From Cristatella mucedo (Eukaryota > Bryozoa > Phylactolaemata > Cristatellidae): DNA of 64,000 nt. The notes under the pieces are model-generated. The model ran no database searches. It was not told where the DNA came from and was given only the letters and a program-made list of their open reading frames with translations. A program made the position numbers and the translations under genes. Of this stretch, positions 22,982-61,357 are shown in pieces. Within the stretch, counting starts at the first letter, position 1. Each line of letters starts with the position of its first letter. The stretch is from assembly GCA_009760855.2 (NCBI GenBank), contig WPIO01000095.1, positions 901,001 to 965,000 of the forward strand. Reading direction: 5' to 3'.

Positions 22982-25900
22982 ACACACACACACAGAAAAA
23001 GAGAGAGGGACAGAGAAAGAGAGAGTTGGTAGGAAGAGGGAAGGGTACATCTAAGTGTGTCTGGCGTTACCATCAGGGCAGCCGTGTCACCTGTACCTGC
23101 CTGACTCCCTGTAGACTGCTGACCGTAGCTACACTTTGGCCTCTTCAGGGCATCGGTCATGCGGCCTCGTGATCGTTCAGCGCATTGGCGCTTCGTTCTG
23201 CCTGGGTGGTTGCTGCCACTACAACGTGCTTCTGCACCACGACAAGTGCTGAGGAATGTGTGCAGCCAGCCTATTTTGTTGTCCCAGGCGTAGCAACACT
23301 GGCTTCGTTAGCCCTCGCTAGCTTGCCTCTTCGCGAGCCCTTTTCTTTGTAACCAGCATTGCAGTCGTAGCGAGTAAAGTTGTAACGAACCACAACAGCT
23401 TCCAGCACCTCAGCCGCCCAGCAGATGGCGGCAGCAGCCACTGTCACCACTGAGGTCGTGGAGTAGTTGGGCTGCAGTCAAGGAGCCGTCGAGAGATCGC
23501 ATCTGTCCAGCTACCTCGGTGCGCGCCTGTCGGGCCGTAGCAGTCAGTGGTTGGGCTGCAGTCGAGGAGCCGCAGCTCATGATCCTGTTGCATACGCAGC
23601 CACGTCGTTGCCGCTGCACGACATCAGCCCTCTAGTGTAATCATCATATCATTGTGATCATAAAGGATTTGAACAGAAAACGAATGGACGAAAAGTGAGA
23701 AATGCTGGTTCCCGTGTTTCGCCAGTCGCTCTTGGTTTGACCTCGTCTTAACACCTATCGAAAGGATTCGCTTTTGGCCGGTTCATTTGATGGCACGCTT
23801 AGATGGCTGCATAGACTTTTTTGGCTATAATTTTACCTCCTGCCGTTGCTGGTACTCTCAAAGGCTGATAATCTTGTCTTCTTTGCAGGTGGCACGGCAG
23901 TGGGCACGGGCTTGAATTCAAAAGCAGGATTCGCCGAGAGAGTTGCAGAGCAGATTAGCAGCCTCACGGGTATGCCTCTAACGTTCCTACACCTCAGCCC
24001 CCCCCCCAGCTGCATTCATTGAAGCGTACGCACAGCCAGTGCAGGGAGGGCCGAGTGAGCTTGGTGTGCCGCTGTGCATCCGTCTCAGCTGCACCTGCTT
24101 TGGCATCGCACTGGTGCTGCCGTTCGTCCGCATCCGTGGACTCGAACCGTCACTCGGCTGCCGCTGCACAAGGGCGTAGCCCTGGATCGCCGACCGTGCC
24201 TCTTTGCCTCCTGTTGCAGCCGAACGGCTGTCTGCTCCGTCGGGTGGGGGGGGGACGCACGTGGCCCGTGTCGCCGAGCTCCGGCTCAAGTGGCAGGCGC
24301 ACTCTCCATCCATTCCGTCTGTCTGTCGAAGGTCTGCCGTTCAGCTCGTCGCCCAACAAGTTCGAGGCGCTCGCCAGCAGCGACGCCATGGTGGAGGTGC
24401 ATGGCGCCCTCAACGTGGTCGCCTGCAGCCTCATGAAGATCGCCAACGACGTGCGCTTGCTTGGCTCGGGGCCGCGCTGCGGCCTCGGCGAGCTCGCTCT
24501 GCCCGAGAACGAGCCTGGCAGCAGCATCATGCCCGGTAAGAGGCGACGGGAGCAGAGCACAGCGGCTGAGCCGCCGCGCTCTCGAGGCTCGGCGGCGGCT
24601 GAGCCGCTGGGAGCAGGTGCTCCGCTCCGGCAGTGTGCGTCCTCGCGAGGTGTGTCCACTGCGATGCCTCTCGGCCGTCCTGCTTTTCCTGCCGGCTTTT
24701 TCTCTGCCCCGAGTAACGCCAGCGCCTACTCGCCATCTACGCAAAAGAGGGGGTGGCTCATTGAATCTAACCCGGTTCGTTTTGCGTGAGCCAGGCTTTT
24801 GGCTGCAGACTGCTGCTATGGAATCTGACTGGCACCAGTCGCTACTGTCGTTTGGCAACGTTCGACTCCGCCGTGTTCTTGCACGCTTGCAGTCCACTTT
24901 TTTTTTTTACTGTATTAGCTTGCTAGGGCTGGGATTGTCCCCACCCCCGAATGGCCGGATAGCTTGATCGGCAGCCGAGTGGCTCACTATGCACGACTTT
25001 TGGCATTGGCAGTCACAGCCCACTCTGACTAGTGTGCTAACTCGCGATTGTTAGCTCGTAGGTCAGTCAGGCAGCTAGCAGTCCGTCGAAGCACTGACAA
25101 AATTTGCTGATGCTAGGACAGCAGACCCCCCCATTCTTAAGCCGGTTAACAGGCCGGAAGTGGTGTTTCGTCCCATCCTATACGATCGGTCGGCCGTGGG
25201 TAAGCTTCAAGCCCCTTGGTAAATATCCAGCAGTGCTGCTGTTCATCCTTCGAATGTTGACACGGGCATCTCTGCCGTCCGGCACTGCCTGTAAGCAGTG
25301 CTGCCAGCATTCGGGGATTCTCGGGATGAGCCGTGTCATCAAGTTCGAATCGGCATTTTGGCGGCACTGCAGCTCTTGCCCAGCGTGCCAACAGGCCACC
25401 GTGTTGATGCCGCAGCATCGTCTGGCTCTTCTCGAAGCATGATGAAGGTGTCCTTGTAGACAGCTGCGACGTGGGGGGCCCAGCTCGTAGCTATGCTGCA
25501 TGTTCACCCACCAGTGGGTATGAAGTCTAGAAAAGTGAGAGGATGTCAACTGACACGAGACAGGCTGTCTCACTATCGCTGCTGTACATACTCTGCCCTT
25601 TCCGGTAGGGGCGTTCCAGTGGTAGCACTGTGAATACGATGCAGTGACAAGAGATGCGAAATGGTTCGAGCGCTTCGGGGGCGGCTTGGTCTTGCTGCAG
25701 CTTAGACTCGCGCCCATTTGTGGCTGCAAGCTTTCGTGCCTGCCGTGCCGGCTGCACGACTCCGGGCAGCCAAACTTCGGAAAACCCCTGCTGCAGCTGG
25801 GCTACCCATTTAATAATAATAAATAATAATACAACTGTGTATCGCCCTCAGAGAACTTAACCTCTTTCTAGAGCGCTTTACATATGCTGTAATAGAAGCA

Positions 25901-27796
25901 CTAGATGGACGGCATGGGTTAGCACCACTTTTTTCAATCGTGCGCAATTCGCAGATTTGGCCCGTTGAAAGCAGCATCGTTTGCAACAGCTGTGTTTGCT
26001 GGCCTCCTTGAGCACCTGGCTGATCCCGCGATGAGCTGCTCAAGAAGCCAGTGCTACCGCTCTGCTGCCAACGTTTATCGGGCACCTGCAAATGCTGCCG
26101 GTCAGTTGTTGGCCTGAAGCAGTTTTCCCGAGAAGCCCTGCGAGTGAACCTATGCTGCCCGAGGTGGGACCGACCCCCCCCCCCCCCCCCCCCGAGAAAA
26201 AGAGGTTATGTGCATGCCAATGGAGCCGGCTGTTTTTACTCTCGCGCGAAACATTATGACTGGCTTTTGGCTGAGCGACGAAAGGCGACCTCCGCTGCTG
26301 CTGCACGGTCGTTACAGGGAAAGTAAATCCGACGCAGTGCGAGGCCCTGACGATGGTGGCAGCTCAGGTGATGGGCAATCAAGTGGCCGTCAGCATCGGT
26401 GGCAGCAGCGGTCACTTCGAGCTCAACGTGTTCAGGCCACTTATCGTCAGCAATGTGCTGCGATCGGTGCGGCTGCTCGCCGACGGCGTGGCGTCGTTCA
26501 CAGAGAACTGTGTGATCGGTAAGTGCACCAGCCTCCGCAGCGGTGGCGCGCACGCTGCTTGGCCGGTCGGGCGCCACACGTGCTGGCCTTGCACAGCTTT
26601 GCCGCACTCGTGCCGGGCGCGATGCAGCAGCAGCTCGCTCGAGCACGGCTGGCATACGGCTGACGACATCGACTTCGCATCGGCTGCATGAATGCATCGG
26701 CTGCTTGGTCGGTGTGCAGCTGCAGTTCGCTCGCCACGTCCTCAGACTTGAACAGAAGGTAAAAACCTACCTGTTCGTCAAAGAATATGCTTCGTCTATA
26801 CGAGTTGTCCTTGATGTACTCGTGCCTGCTGAAACTGTGCATGTTCTAATTTAATTGAAATGCTTCCTTTCTAGATTATGCAAGGTGACTAGAAAGAGAT
26901 TTAAATCGCCGAGGGCGATATATGCATGTTTATGATGAATCTAGGCATGTGGTGCCTTGGAACTAGATCGCCTCTTGAACATGCTTTCTGCCATTCAGAA
27001 GTGCTGAGTGGCAGGCCCGAAGTACGGATGTTTTTGAAGGTGCCACGAAATGGCCAAGGTGGACAGGTGCTGAGGCTGCACACGGAAGGTGTGCCACCCG
27101 AGCAACATCATAGACCAATCTAAAATTGTTGCCCCCCCTTCTGGAGCAACCGGCCAAAACAGGGCACCAGAGTGAGGTGCTGGCCACAAGCCCAAAGAGC
27201 TTCTCTCTAAAGCTGAATGACACACACACCCAGGGGGTAGGGGAGGGGGCTCAAGTGTACGATGCTCCTGTAGTGTGGTATCCCGATTGCAGCCATACGA
27301 TGGCACTTCCCGGTGATGTGCCTGCGGCAGCTTCCAGGTTGCCTTTGACGGGGGAGCCTAACGACCACAGTGATTGCTGAGAGGTAGGCAAACTTATAAC
27401 AAATATTTCGTAACACTGTTTACACAAAGCTGCATGTAGCTCAGAGAATGTCGGTAATGCATCGAGCTGTAGGTTTGTGTACCTAAGTGAAGCCACAGTG
27501 TGTAAGCCTGCCCTAACGGGAAACATGGTTAGTAACTCGTCTTGGTTTTTTTAAGTGTCTTTATCTTGCCAGGTATTGTGCCAAACCGCAAACGGCTGGC
27601 ACAGTATGTAGAAGAGTCCTTGATGGTCGTGACGGCGCTGAACCCGAAGATTGGCTACGACAAAGCTGCAAAGATAGCCAAGCATGCACACGCCCAGGGG
27701 CTGACACTGAAGCAGGCAGCGCTGGAGCTCGGCCTGCTGACTGCGGAGCAGTTCGACGAGTGGGTGCGGCCAGAGAAAATGATATCTCCCAGCTGA
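18312..27796 (+). CDS. FH: fumarate hydratase, class II (10 exons)
   Basis: Interconverts fumarate and L-malate in the mitochondrial citric acid cycle; cytosolic and nuclear forms are known in other eukaryotes. The model joins 18312-18392, 18796-18918, 20286-20399, 20569-20745, 21389-21544, 21673-21784, 23889-23969, 24332-24535, 26318-26518 and 27573-27796. That is 1473 nt, 490 aa plus stop, in phase throughout with GT-AG introns; human FH also has ten exons and 510 aa. Visible motifs: YYGAQT (exon 2), [15 protein letters not shown] (exon 4), [11 protein letters not shown] (exon 5), [16 protein letters not shown] (exons 5/6), and the class II signature GSSIMPGK, split at residue 350 between exons 8 and 9. 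Residues 1-27 are Arg-rich and lack acidic residues, as expected for a mitochondrial presequence. Introns hold transposon remains and microsatellites. The AATAAA at 27955 is a likely poly(A) signal. Recognition is by eye but very strong. Confidence 0.97.
18796..18918 (+). CDS. FH: FH exon 2
   Basis: Residues 28-68. Contains [20 protein letters not shown] and AQTARS, ending ERMP before GTACGA. Acceptor is GGTTATAG. Confidence 0.95.
20211..20236. repeat. (GT)n in FH intron 2
   Basis: About 13 GT units, 50 bp before the exon 3 acceptor. Confidence 0.9.
20286..20399 (+). CDS. FH: FH exon 3
   Basis: Residues 69-106, containing [10 protein letters not shown] and [16 protein letters not shown]. 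Phase 0 at both ends, with TTGTAG acceptor and GTATGT donor. No ATG is needed, so ORF callers miss it. Confidence 0.95.
20569..20745 (+). CDS. FH: FH exon 4
   Basis: Residues 107-165, with the substrate-site loop [14 protein letters not shown] and [10 protein letters not shown]. Acceptor CACTTCAG, donor GTGCGG. Confidence 0.97.
21208..21283. repeat. (GT)n in FH intron 4
   Basis: Nearly forty GT units, about 105 bp upstream of exon 5. Sense orientation, so the pre-mRNA would carry a UG array. Confidence 0.95.
21389..21544 (+). CDS. FH: FH exon 5
   Basis: Residues 166-217, from [11 protein letters not shown] to KIGRTHTQ. The last residues hold the conserved catalytic-region histidine of the family's THTQDA block. 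Confidence 0.97.
21673..21784 (+). CDS. FH: FH exon 6
   Basis: Residues 218-255 (phase 1 end), [14 protein letters not shown] to [10 protein letters not shown]. Donor GCTG|GTACGA. Confidence 0.97.
22064..22706. mobile_element. short pogo/Tigger-like DNA transposon (MITE)
   Basis: The left end CAGTCGTCCCTCG is matched by the right end, whose reverse complement is CAGTCGTCGCTCA. Inside each end are matching 'TTTATCGC...' and 'ACCGCGATAGAG' / 'TTCGCGAAGTGG' stretches. The interior (CATTATTAGAGCCCTCTGGA, CACTCGTATTACCCAATATA) is like a non-autonomous element I remember as very common in fish genomes. There is no coding capacity. A TA precedes the left end, but the right flank TA is not clear. 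It lies in FH intron 6. Confidence 0.65.
22781..23010. repeat. (GA)n/(GAGT)n polypurine array in FH intron 6
   Basis: Two long GA runs separated by GAGT units (22866-22893), ending in CA units. On the sense strand it is polypurine. Confidence 0.95.
23467..23575 (+). repeat. 26-bp direct repeat in FH intron 6
   Basis: GTTGGGCTGCAGTCAAGGAG at 23467 recurs as GTTGGGCTGCAGTCGAGGAG at 23550, in a GC-rich context. Significance unknown. Confidence 0.6.
23889..23969 (+). CDS. FH: FH exon 7
   Basis: Residues 255-282, [19 protein letters not shown]. Acceptor TCTTTGCAG, phase 1 at both ends. Confidence 0.97.
24332..24535 (+). CDS. FH: FH exon 8
   Basis: Residues 282-350, [20 protein letters not shown] to the first part of the signature, GSSIMPG. 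GC-rich compared with its flanks. Longer open frames over it simply read through the splice sites. Confidence 0.97.
25812..25905 (-). mobile_element. LINE 3' tail in FH intron 8 (minus)
   Basis: TAATAATAATAAATAATAAT, then GTATCGCCCTCAGAGAACTT, CCTCTTTCTAGAGCGCTTTA: reverse complement of the shared tail. Confidence 0.8.
26170..26194. repeat. poly(C) run in FH intron 8
   Basis: More than twenty uninterrupted C after GACCGA, about 125 bp upstream of the exon 9 acceptor. Confidence 0.9.
26318..26518 (+). CDS. FH: FH exon 9
   Basis: Residues 350-417, [20 protein letters not shown] to FTENCVIG. It completes the class II signature with Lys351 and Asn353. Confidence 0.97.
26745..26945 (+). mobile_element. 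LINE 3' UTR fragment in FH intron 9
   Basis: CTTGATGTACTCGTGCCTGC and CTGAAACTGTGCATGTTCTA, then AGGTGACTAGAAAGAGATTT and CCGAGGGCGATATATGCATG: a diverged copy of the LINE 3' end. Confidence 0.6.
27573..27796 (+). CDS. FH: FH exon 10 (last)
   Basis: Residues 417-490, including [40 protein letters not shown] and stop TGA. Acceptor TCTTGCCAG. Confidence 0.97.
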
Positions 27797-27954
27797 GCCG
27801 CGAGATGTCGTGAACCCTACTGATCTCTGTTTCAAGATCAAGTTCATTTTACTAGTGGCATTACTGAGTAACGCGCGGTGAGCTTGGCTGTGAGGAAAAT
27901 GACATAGTCTCCTCAAAATGTATTGTTTTAAAGGAAGCCAGTACCAAACAAACA

Positions 27955-27960
27955 AATAAA
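27955..27960 (+). terminator. FH: FH poly(A) signal
   Basis: AATAAA, 159 nt after the FH stop codon. Cleavage would be expected near 27975, only about 70 bp from the PARP1 stop on the other strand. Confidence 0.7.
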
Positions 27961-28044
27961 GTGTCTTATGCAATAATACTTATTCTAACGACTGTTCTCA
28001 CAGCAGCATGCAGACCACCAGCAGAACGACTTTGCACGGTAACT

Positions 28045-55222
<27,178 letters not shown>

Positions 55223-55287
55223 GGTGGGCAAACCTCGCCAAGAACGACGGCAAACGAGTCGAAAATACGCCAATGCCGCGCTCGTAC

Positions 55288-55318
55288 CACGTGCACGTCA
55301 CGTGACTATCCCCGCCCC
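55288..55318 (-). promoter_or_regulatory. PARP1: PARP1 promoter-like motif cluster
   Basis: CACGTG at 55288-55293, the palindrome GTCACGTGAC (USF/TFE-type extended E-box) at 55297-55306 and CCCCGCCCC (GC box) at 55310-55318, all 66-96 bp upstream of the PARP1 start codon. The role is inferred from position. Confidence 0.5.
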
Positions 55319-55499
55319 CAGCCGTTGCGCGGCTGTATTGCATCCCTAAAAATTAGCCACAGTCTCTTAAAATAATGTATATATTCATAAAAATTAATAA
55401 AATTCAAGTAATCGGTATTCCACTTGTTCTAGCGCTTCACTACAGCTGTCCAGCTTCTGCCAAGGGTTGGCACTCCCTACTGGTAGCTGCGCGTAATAA

Positions 55500-55740
55500 T
55501 TATGACACCTATGTAGCACCGTAAGAGAACGGAACGATATCTCTTTCTAGGCGTTTGAATATGCCGCAAAAGAAGCATGTCAATTGGTCAGTGAAAACAT
55601 GCATAGTGTCAGCGCGCATAAGCACATTGAGGACAATTCATTGGAACTCAGCAAATGCCATGAGGAACAGGTACGTTTTTAGCGTCATTGTGACTTCAGT
55701 TGGAGGTAAGTTCCCGGCTTTAGGAGCCGACGAGTGAAGT
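55500..55740 (-). mobile_element. diverged LINE 3' fragment
   Basis: TGTAGCACCGTAAGAGAACG, TATCTCTTTCTAGGCGTTTG, then GCATAGTGTCAGCGCGCATA and CTTCAGTTGGAGGTAAGTTC: reverse complement of the LINE 3' UTR and tail. Confidence 0.6.
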
Positions 55741-56410
55741 CGGTACAAACGCTACGTGTTCAGGCGACCAGTAGCGCGGGAAAAAAACTCTGAATCTTAA
55801 GCCACGTTCGTTTTCAATGTCGGCACAATACAATTTGTATCCAAACAGCATTTGTCAGCTTAGCATGGGATTATAAGCGCGTGAGCTATTCCCACTTTGC
55901 TTGTGAACGTGTAGAAGTTATAAGGCTGGTTGTCGGACTTCCGATTGCTCCGACCAGGCCGGTCGACTTGCATCAATAGCTTCCTCAAAGCTCCACCACC
56001 TACGAGTTAATTCGTGCAACACCGCGTTTATTAATCATGTCTCGATACCGACGATGCCTCTGAAAACCTAAATAATAGGTGCTCGGGATATCTTATCCTT
56101 GTTGACATATATTAGGAGTAAAGCCCCGTCAACACTCTGCTTATATTACTACGACCCTGGTAATTATCAGGACCGAAAAGTCAGCACGTCCATGCAGGCA
56201 TTCGATTATGGTCCATCTTTGTGGGCCGTCTTAACCCTCGGATGGAAGGTTCAGGACGACTTAGTTATCCGTGGTAGTAAAGGCTTCAGACCAAGCTGAG
56301 ACCTCTGCTGAGCTGGTGCTCAGTGAGACTAGATCTAAGACATCATTCCTGAGAAGTTAAACTTGCAGTAGTGCTGACTCTATATCAAGATCAACACCAA
56401 ATCATATGTA

Positions 56411-56458
<48 letters not shown>

Positions 56459-58320
56459 TGTGTCTGTGTCTGTGTCTGTGTGTGTCTGTGTCTGTGTCTG
56501 TGTCTGTGCTCACGCGCGTGCGTTCGTGTGTGTGTGTGTGTGTGCATGTGTAGCGGCTCCAGTAGTAGTCCTCATACAAAACATTTCGCGTAACGATGAT
56601 AGAATCGTGTGACCTAGTAGTGGTGGAAATTTCGTATCAAAGCACGGCTACAGAGTCGTGTAACTGCCCGATGCAAGCACGTGCAGTAATAATTGCCGAG
56701 TATGACAACAATTACTGTCGCTCATACCACACCTTGGAACAAGTCGATTTGCTTAAACGTCCAATTGTGCATTTGGTTTGAAACTCACCATGGGCGGGCT
56801 ATACCTTTACAGCTAAAAAGCTGGGAAATGACTGACCAGGTGTCAAAATCGATACTCAAAAGCTACCACGTAGTATGAAGCACGCTGTACTTATTCATCA
56901 TAATTCAGGAAGTGTTAATCGAAGTCAGATCAATATCCATCATGCGTTTCACCCTGTTCTTTTTTACTTGATAATGAAATACTCAGTGAAGAAAGTCCAC
57001 TTTATATCAGGAAGTTTTACCGCGTGATTAAAAATGAGCGAATAATCAAAATATCAGATTTGGAGACGGTTATTTCGTTAAGAAAGAACGCTGCATCAAC
57101 TTAAGACCGTGGCGACGTTAAAGGTATCGCCCTAGAGGCTCCCCAATTATCCCTGGTGCAGTAAACTAATTGGGCAATCAAATCCTACGGTAGTAATAGG
57201 GTACTAAGCATACGATCCTAATACGCAGTGGGACTTGACAAAGTGAATCTTAGACAATAACGAGGCTTTCAACATATCGTCGGTCAAGCTCTCGGTCAAA
57301 GACGAATGTCTACCTACAACTTCCCCCATTCCACATGACATAAGCACTTTCATGCAGGATATCAGTTTCTCACGAATTCTTCCATAAGGATCGCCCAATC
57401 TTTAACCATAATGACTCGTGCAAATTCTGACCTTTATCGTGTTGAAAAATTCGTGGCTACGTCATTAGCTAGGTCAACAGTTCGAAATATTTATTAGACT
57501 CGCACAATTAGTGAGTCTACTTCCGTACTAACAAACCCGATATCTTTTCCATTTCTGTCTTCCACTTTACATCGTGTTGAGTGGTAATATATATTTCGCA
57601 GGTAACTTGGAAAGAGCTAATATTGCGGATGCAAGTTTTGTTACTCAGTAATGTCGCACTTTCACCTGACGGATGGCTCCCCAGCTTCGCACGTAGCTGA
57701 TTCGTAGAATCACAAAACTAGGAAAACTCTCGGACGTTGATCCTTTCTTTCTGCCCACTCCTCAGCGGGGTTAGTGAGGTAACGGATGGTGCCGCTTGGC
57801 ACGACTTGACTCGTAACCGCACAAGTGTGTCCCTCGGCGCTCTACCGAAAGACTGTGCAGTAAGGGACGGTTGTGCAGTTGCAATTCACCCAGCCATAAC
57901 TGGGCGCCGAAAGCGACAACTTACTGTGGGCCGGTTAGTAGCGGCTACGTTACGGCGAAAGCACTTTACACGGACCTACTGATTTAAACTAAACGAACCC
58001 CGAAAAATCCCGGTATAATGAAACCTTCCTTAGGACTGCGATCGCCAGCAATAGTTCCGACTCCGAAGGCAGACCTCTGCAGCACCGTAAGATTCGAGCT
58101 GCTAGCAGAGTAGCCGCAAGTACACGATTCCGAAGTTCGAATTCACTTTTTTGGTTTGGGTACCCATAGGTTTGGTCTCATGTTCTCTCGAAGCTCGCAT
58201 CTCTTGCTTGAGCTACTGAAGCTGCAGCCCACACTTGTCCAGAATCCTTATTCGTATTATATTTCCCGTCTGAACTGTCGAACTCAGACGAGGTTGTTAT
58301 TCACTCAGACCCAACCGTTG
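55741..58320. other. intergenic, no gene recognised
   Basis: Apart from the GT microsatellite at 56.4 kb and a diverged repeat at 55.92-56.00 kb, nothing is supported. Confidence 0.4.
56415..56548. repeat. (GT)n/(GTCTGT)n microsatellite
   Basis: GT units, then a TGTGTC/TGTCTG-interrupted section (56457-56506), then a short pure GT block. Confidence 0.9.
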
Positions 58321-58321
58321 G

Positions 58322-59065
58322 TAATAATAGTAATAATTAATTTGTATAGCACCCTCAGAGAGCTTAATCACTTTCTAGGCACTTTACAAAAGTTGTAAAG
58401 GTAGCACGATCAAACGGTTCGTAGTAGCATGCACAATGTCAACAAGCAAAACATAGTTAGGGCGACACGAACAGCATCAACATATAAATGTGATTATTGG
58501 TAGCATGCACAGTGTCAGCACGCATAAGCACACAGAGGAAGAATCACAAGGAACCCCTACACGATATAAAATAGTTTCGTTTTAAGCTTCTTTTTAAATG
58601 TCGCCAAGTCAGGGAATGTCGTGACTTCAGTCGGTAGTAAATTCCAGGCTTTGGGAGCATAGGAACTAAAGGCACGGTCTTCATAGAATTTGAGATTCGA
58701 ATGATGCGTAGCTAAACGATTCGATTCAGAAAAGTGGGTGGTACTATGCCTAAGCTGGTGGGGAGAACTTCCGATAGGTAGGCTTGAGCTAGAGAATGAA
58801 GAAACCTAAAAGTGAGCGACAGAACCTCTAAGTCGATAGGTTGCTTGACTGGGAGCTAGTGCAGGTCGGCGACAAATGGTGTGGTGTAGTATCCGCGGCA
58901 GACAAGCTTAGCTGCTGAGTTTTGCACTAGCTGTAAGCACCTGATTGCTCAGGCCTGTAGAACAGCAAGCAGTGAGTTGCAGAAGTCGACTGACACAACA
59001 AATACACTGACCAATGTAGATGTAGCATTCCTGTCTAAGCAAGCCAAAATTTTAGCTACGTTATG
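58322..59065 (-). mobile_element. L2/CR1-like LINE remnant, copy E (minus)
   Basis: About 740 bp in reverse orientation. The tail is ATTTGTATAGCACCCTCAGA, GCTTAATCACTTTCTAGGCA; the 3' UTR is GCATGCACAGTGTCAGCACG. Further 5', the reverse-transcriptase C-terminus follows as the reverse complement of CTTCAAGGTTTTGTCGC-type sequence, with GGGAGCTAGTGCAGGTCGGC marking the LHWLP region. Heavily mutated. Confidence 0.8.
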
Positions 59066-61350
59066 TGGCAATTTTACTGTTCATCCACTTCGTTAATTTG
59101 CTTGAAATCCTCAGCTGATGGCATTCTTGTGCTTTCCTATTAACCATAGCATCTTGCTAATGTCGGGCGTACTCACCACACCTCGTCCTCTGTCCATACG
59201 GTTGCTCCTAGCTCCTGGCTATTCTCACCTCTATTTAGGTTTCGCTGTCGGATTGACCCAATCGCTCGCTTCGACTTAACTTATGGACACCGACTGATCT
59301 TTCTGGCTAGATCATCGCCCAGGGTTGGTCCAGGCGCCCTAGTTAAAACCAACTGAGACAAGGGGCTGTGATTTCGGCTAACCTTACGAGCTGCTCCTTT
59401 GCCGACTGGGGGGGGGGAGCTCCCCCCCTGCTCCCTTGGCTTCCCCACTGTGACTGCAGCTACATGGAGGCGTGGTAGTCATCCGGACAGGCCTCTCAGT
59501 CCCCTAAGGAAGGGGGACTAAGAGAGTAATTTTTTGCAAAAGGGTGCTTGAACGGCTGTAGTCATGATTGGGGGTTTCTAGTTTCACCCCTTCAGCCAGA
59601 CTTGTTGGGGGGCCGTAATCCCCCCCAGTCCGCTCACGATGGTCTTGACGGTAGCAACTGGAAATGGCGGTAGTTTTGGTGACTTTGCCCGAGAAAAGTC
59701 CCGTCTTGCACCCGGTGGCCCGGGCCCCATTAGTTAAAAAGTCAACTTAAGTAGCTTGCCTGCAGTGAGGACTGTCGGCTGCCCCGGGCAGCTGTTGGCA
59801 GCTCGAGCTTCGCTCGTGTTGCTGCTACTGCAGTAAGAGTTGGCTGAAGCTTAGATGCTACGCACCGCAGAATACATTTCGGTAAGACTGCATTGTATGG
59901 ATGAAGGTTGGACACACCGCATGGAGGTGGGTAAAGAGTGGTAGCTGCGTTATGCATGTGGAGCTAGCCGGGGGTCATATGACCGAGGTCAGCATGAGTG
60001 CCCTGGTGATGAGGCCTGGTCAGACGGTTGTCTTGCTCCAAGTCTTGCTTTTACTACTTGTCCGACCGCTGAGCGCTTGCGGTATAGATGCAGCATTTCT
60101 CAACGGCCATGCTTCGCTAACACAATTATCGGTATAATGTAGCCTGTCCACTATAGCCTCTAACCTTTACCACATCGGAATATGATATTTTAACTCCGAG
60201 CTTAGTGTGTCCCATATACAGGGACTCACGTGCGAACGCATCGATGAGTTCACAGGTCAAATTGCCTTACATTCCTTTCAAAGCAATGCAGTAGGCGCGG
60301 CCTGAACGGCATCTATGATTAGTCATTTGCTATGTCTTGGCTGAAAAAGTAAAACCGGGTTTGGCAGCAGAGTCTTCGCCAAGTCTTACCTGACCGCCCC
60401 ACAGTATTGCTGATGTATACACCGAAGTCTCGGTTAGGTAAGAAGCAGGTAGGAAGCAAGTCTTGCCGTCTAAACCAGGCTTTAAGGAAGTGTAACGTGC
60501 AGAGTGGCCGTCAAATGTTCAAAAGATTCTCGCTCAAAAGGAATACCCCTCCTAGCACGAATGCCAGTCGTCGTTTTCAAAGTATACGTATAGCGGCTGC
60601 GTCACAGAAACGGGAACTTTCCCGATAGTATTACTTGTAATAAGCGCATAGCCATATCCACATTTCAGTAGCTTTCTCCTATAAGACGGCATTTGGGCTA
60701 GCAGACCGGTATCCGATTGTTCCGATCAAGCCGATCACGACTGGCATTAGTAGCTCCTTCCAGGTGTCAAGTAGCAAGACATACCAGACACCTGGTGTAT
60801 TCGTACTGAGTTCGCCGGTCGCGATTCTCCCGATGCTGCAGTGTAGCCACTATTAACGCAAGTGTCTAATAAGGTATTATTGCTACTAAAAACGCCAGTG
60901 TTCGTAGGCCGTAAAATCTCGCGATTGTCGTCGCTTCAACAAAGCCGAACCGTTGCAGATCAGCCCGAGCCATTCGCATGGCCGGCCACGCCGACGGCTT
61001 CGACCGTCTACTCGAAACACGCTTTGCTTTAATCCCGTGTGTGGCTTGGGTGGAGTGAACATTTGCCGAGATAGCCAGACAGCGAGTCGTGGCTCGATTC
61101 GATGCCTTTTCACGAAACGCTTAGCTTTATTATAGCCTGCCCAGCAACTGCTGGCTTGCTGCTGCTCGTGTTCGACCCCCACGATCCCGTCCCAAGGGCC
61201 CGGGTCATTCGAGGGATGCTAGCAAACCTAACACCGCCTCGAAAGCCGTGGCGACCTTGCTGTGCAGGATGGAACACTCCGATGGAGCCGCCCTAGCATC
61301 GAGCCTACGGAACCGAAGGCGAAAGCTAAGCGTAGCCCTCCTTTCGGTAT
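59066..61350. other. intergenic, no gene recognised
   Basis: Contains G-run/C-run stretches (59408-59430) and a diverged repeat at 60.69-60.77 kb resembling 55.92-56.00 kb. Open frames are short and unrecognised. Confidence 0.35.
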
Positions 61351-61357
61351 TCTCTTG

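Noticed and set aside
24019-24789. 256-codon plus-strand frame as a separate gene
   Set aside because: It is FH exon 8 read through into both flanking introns.
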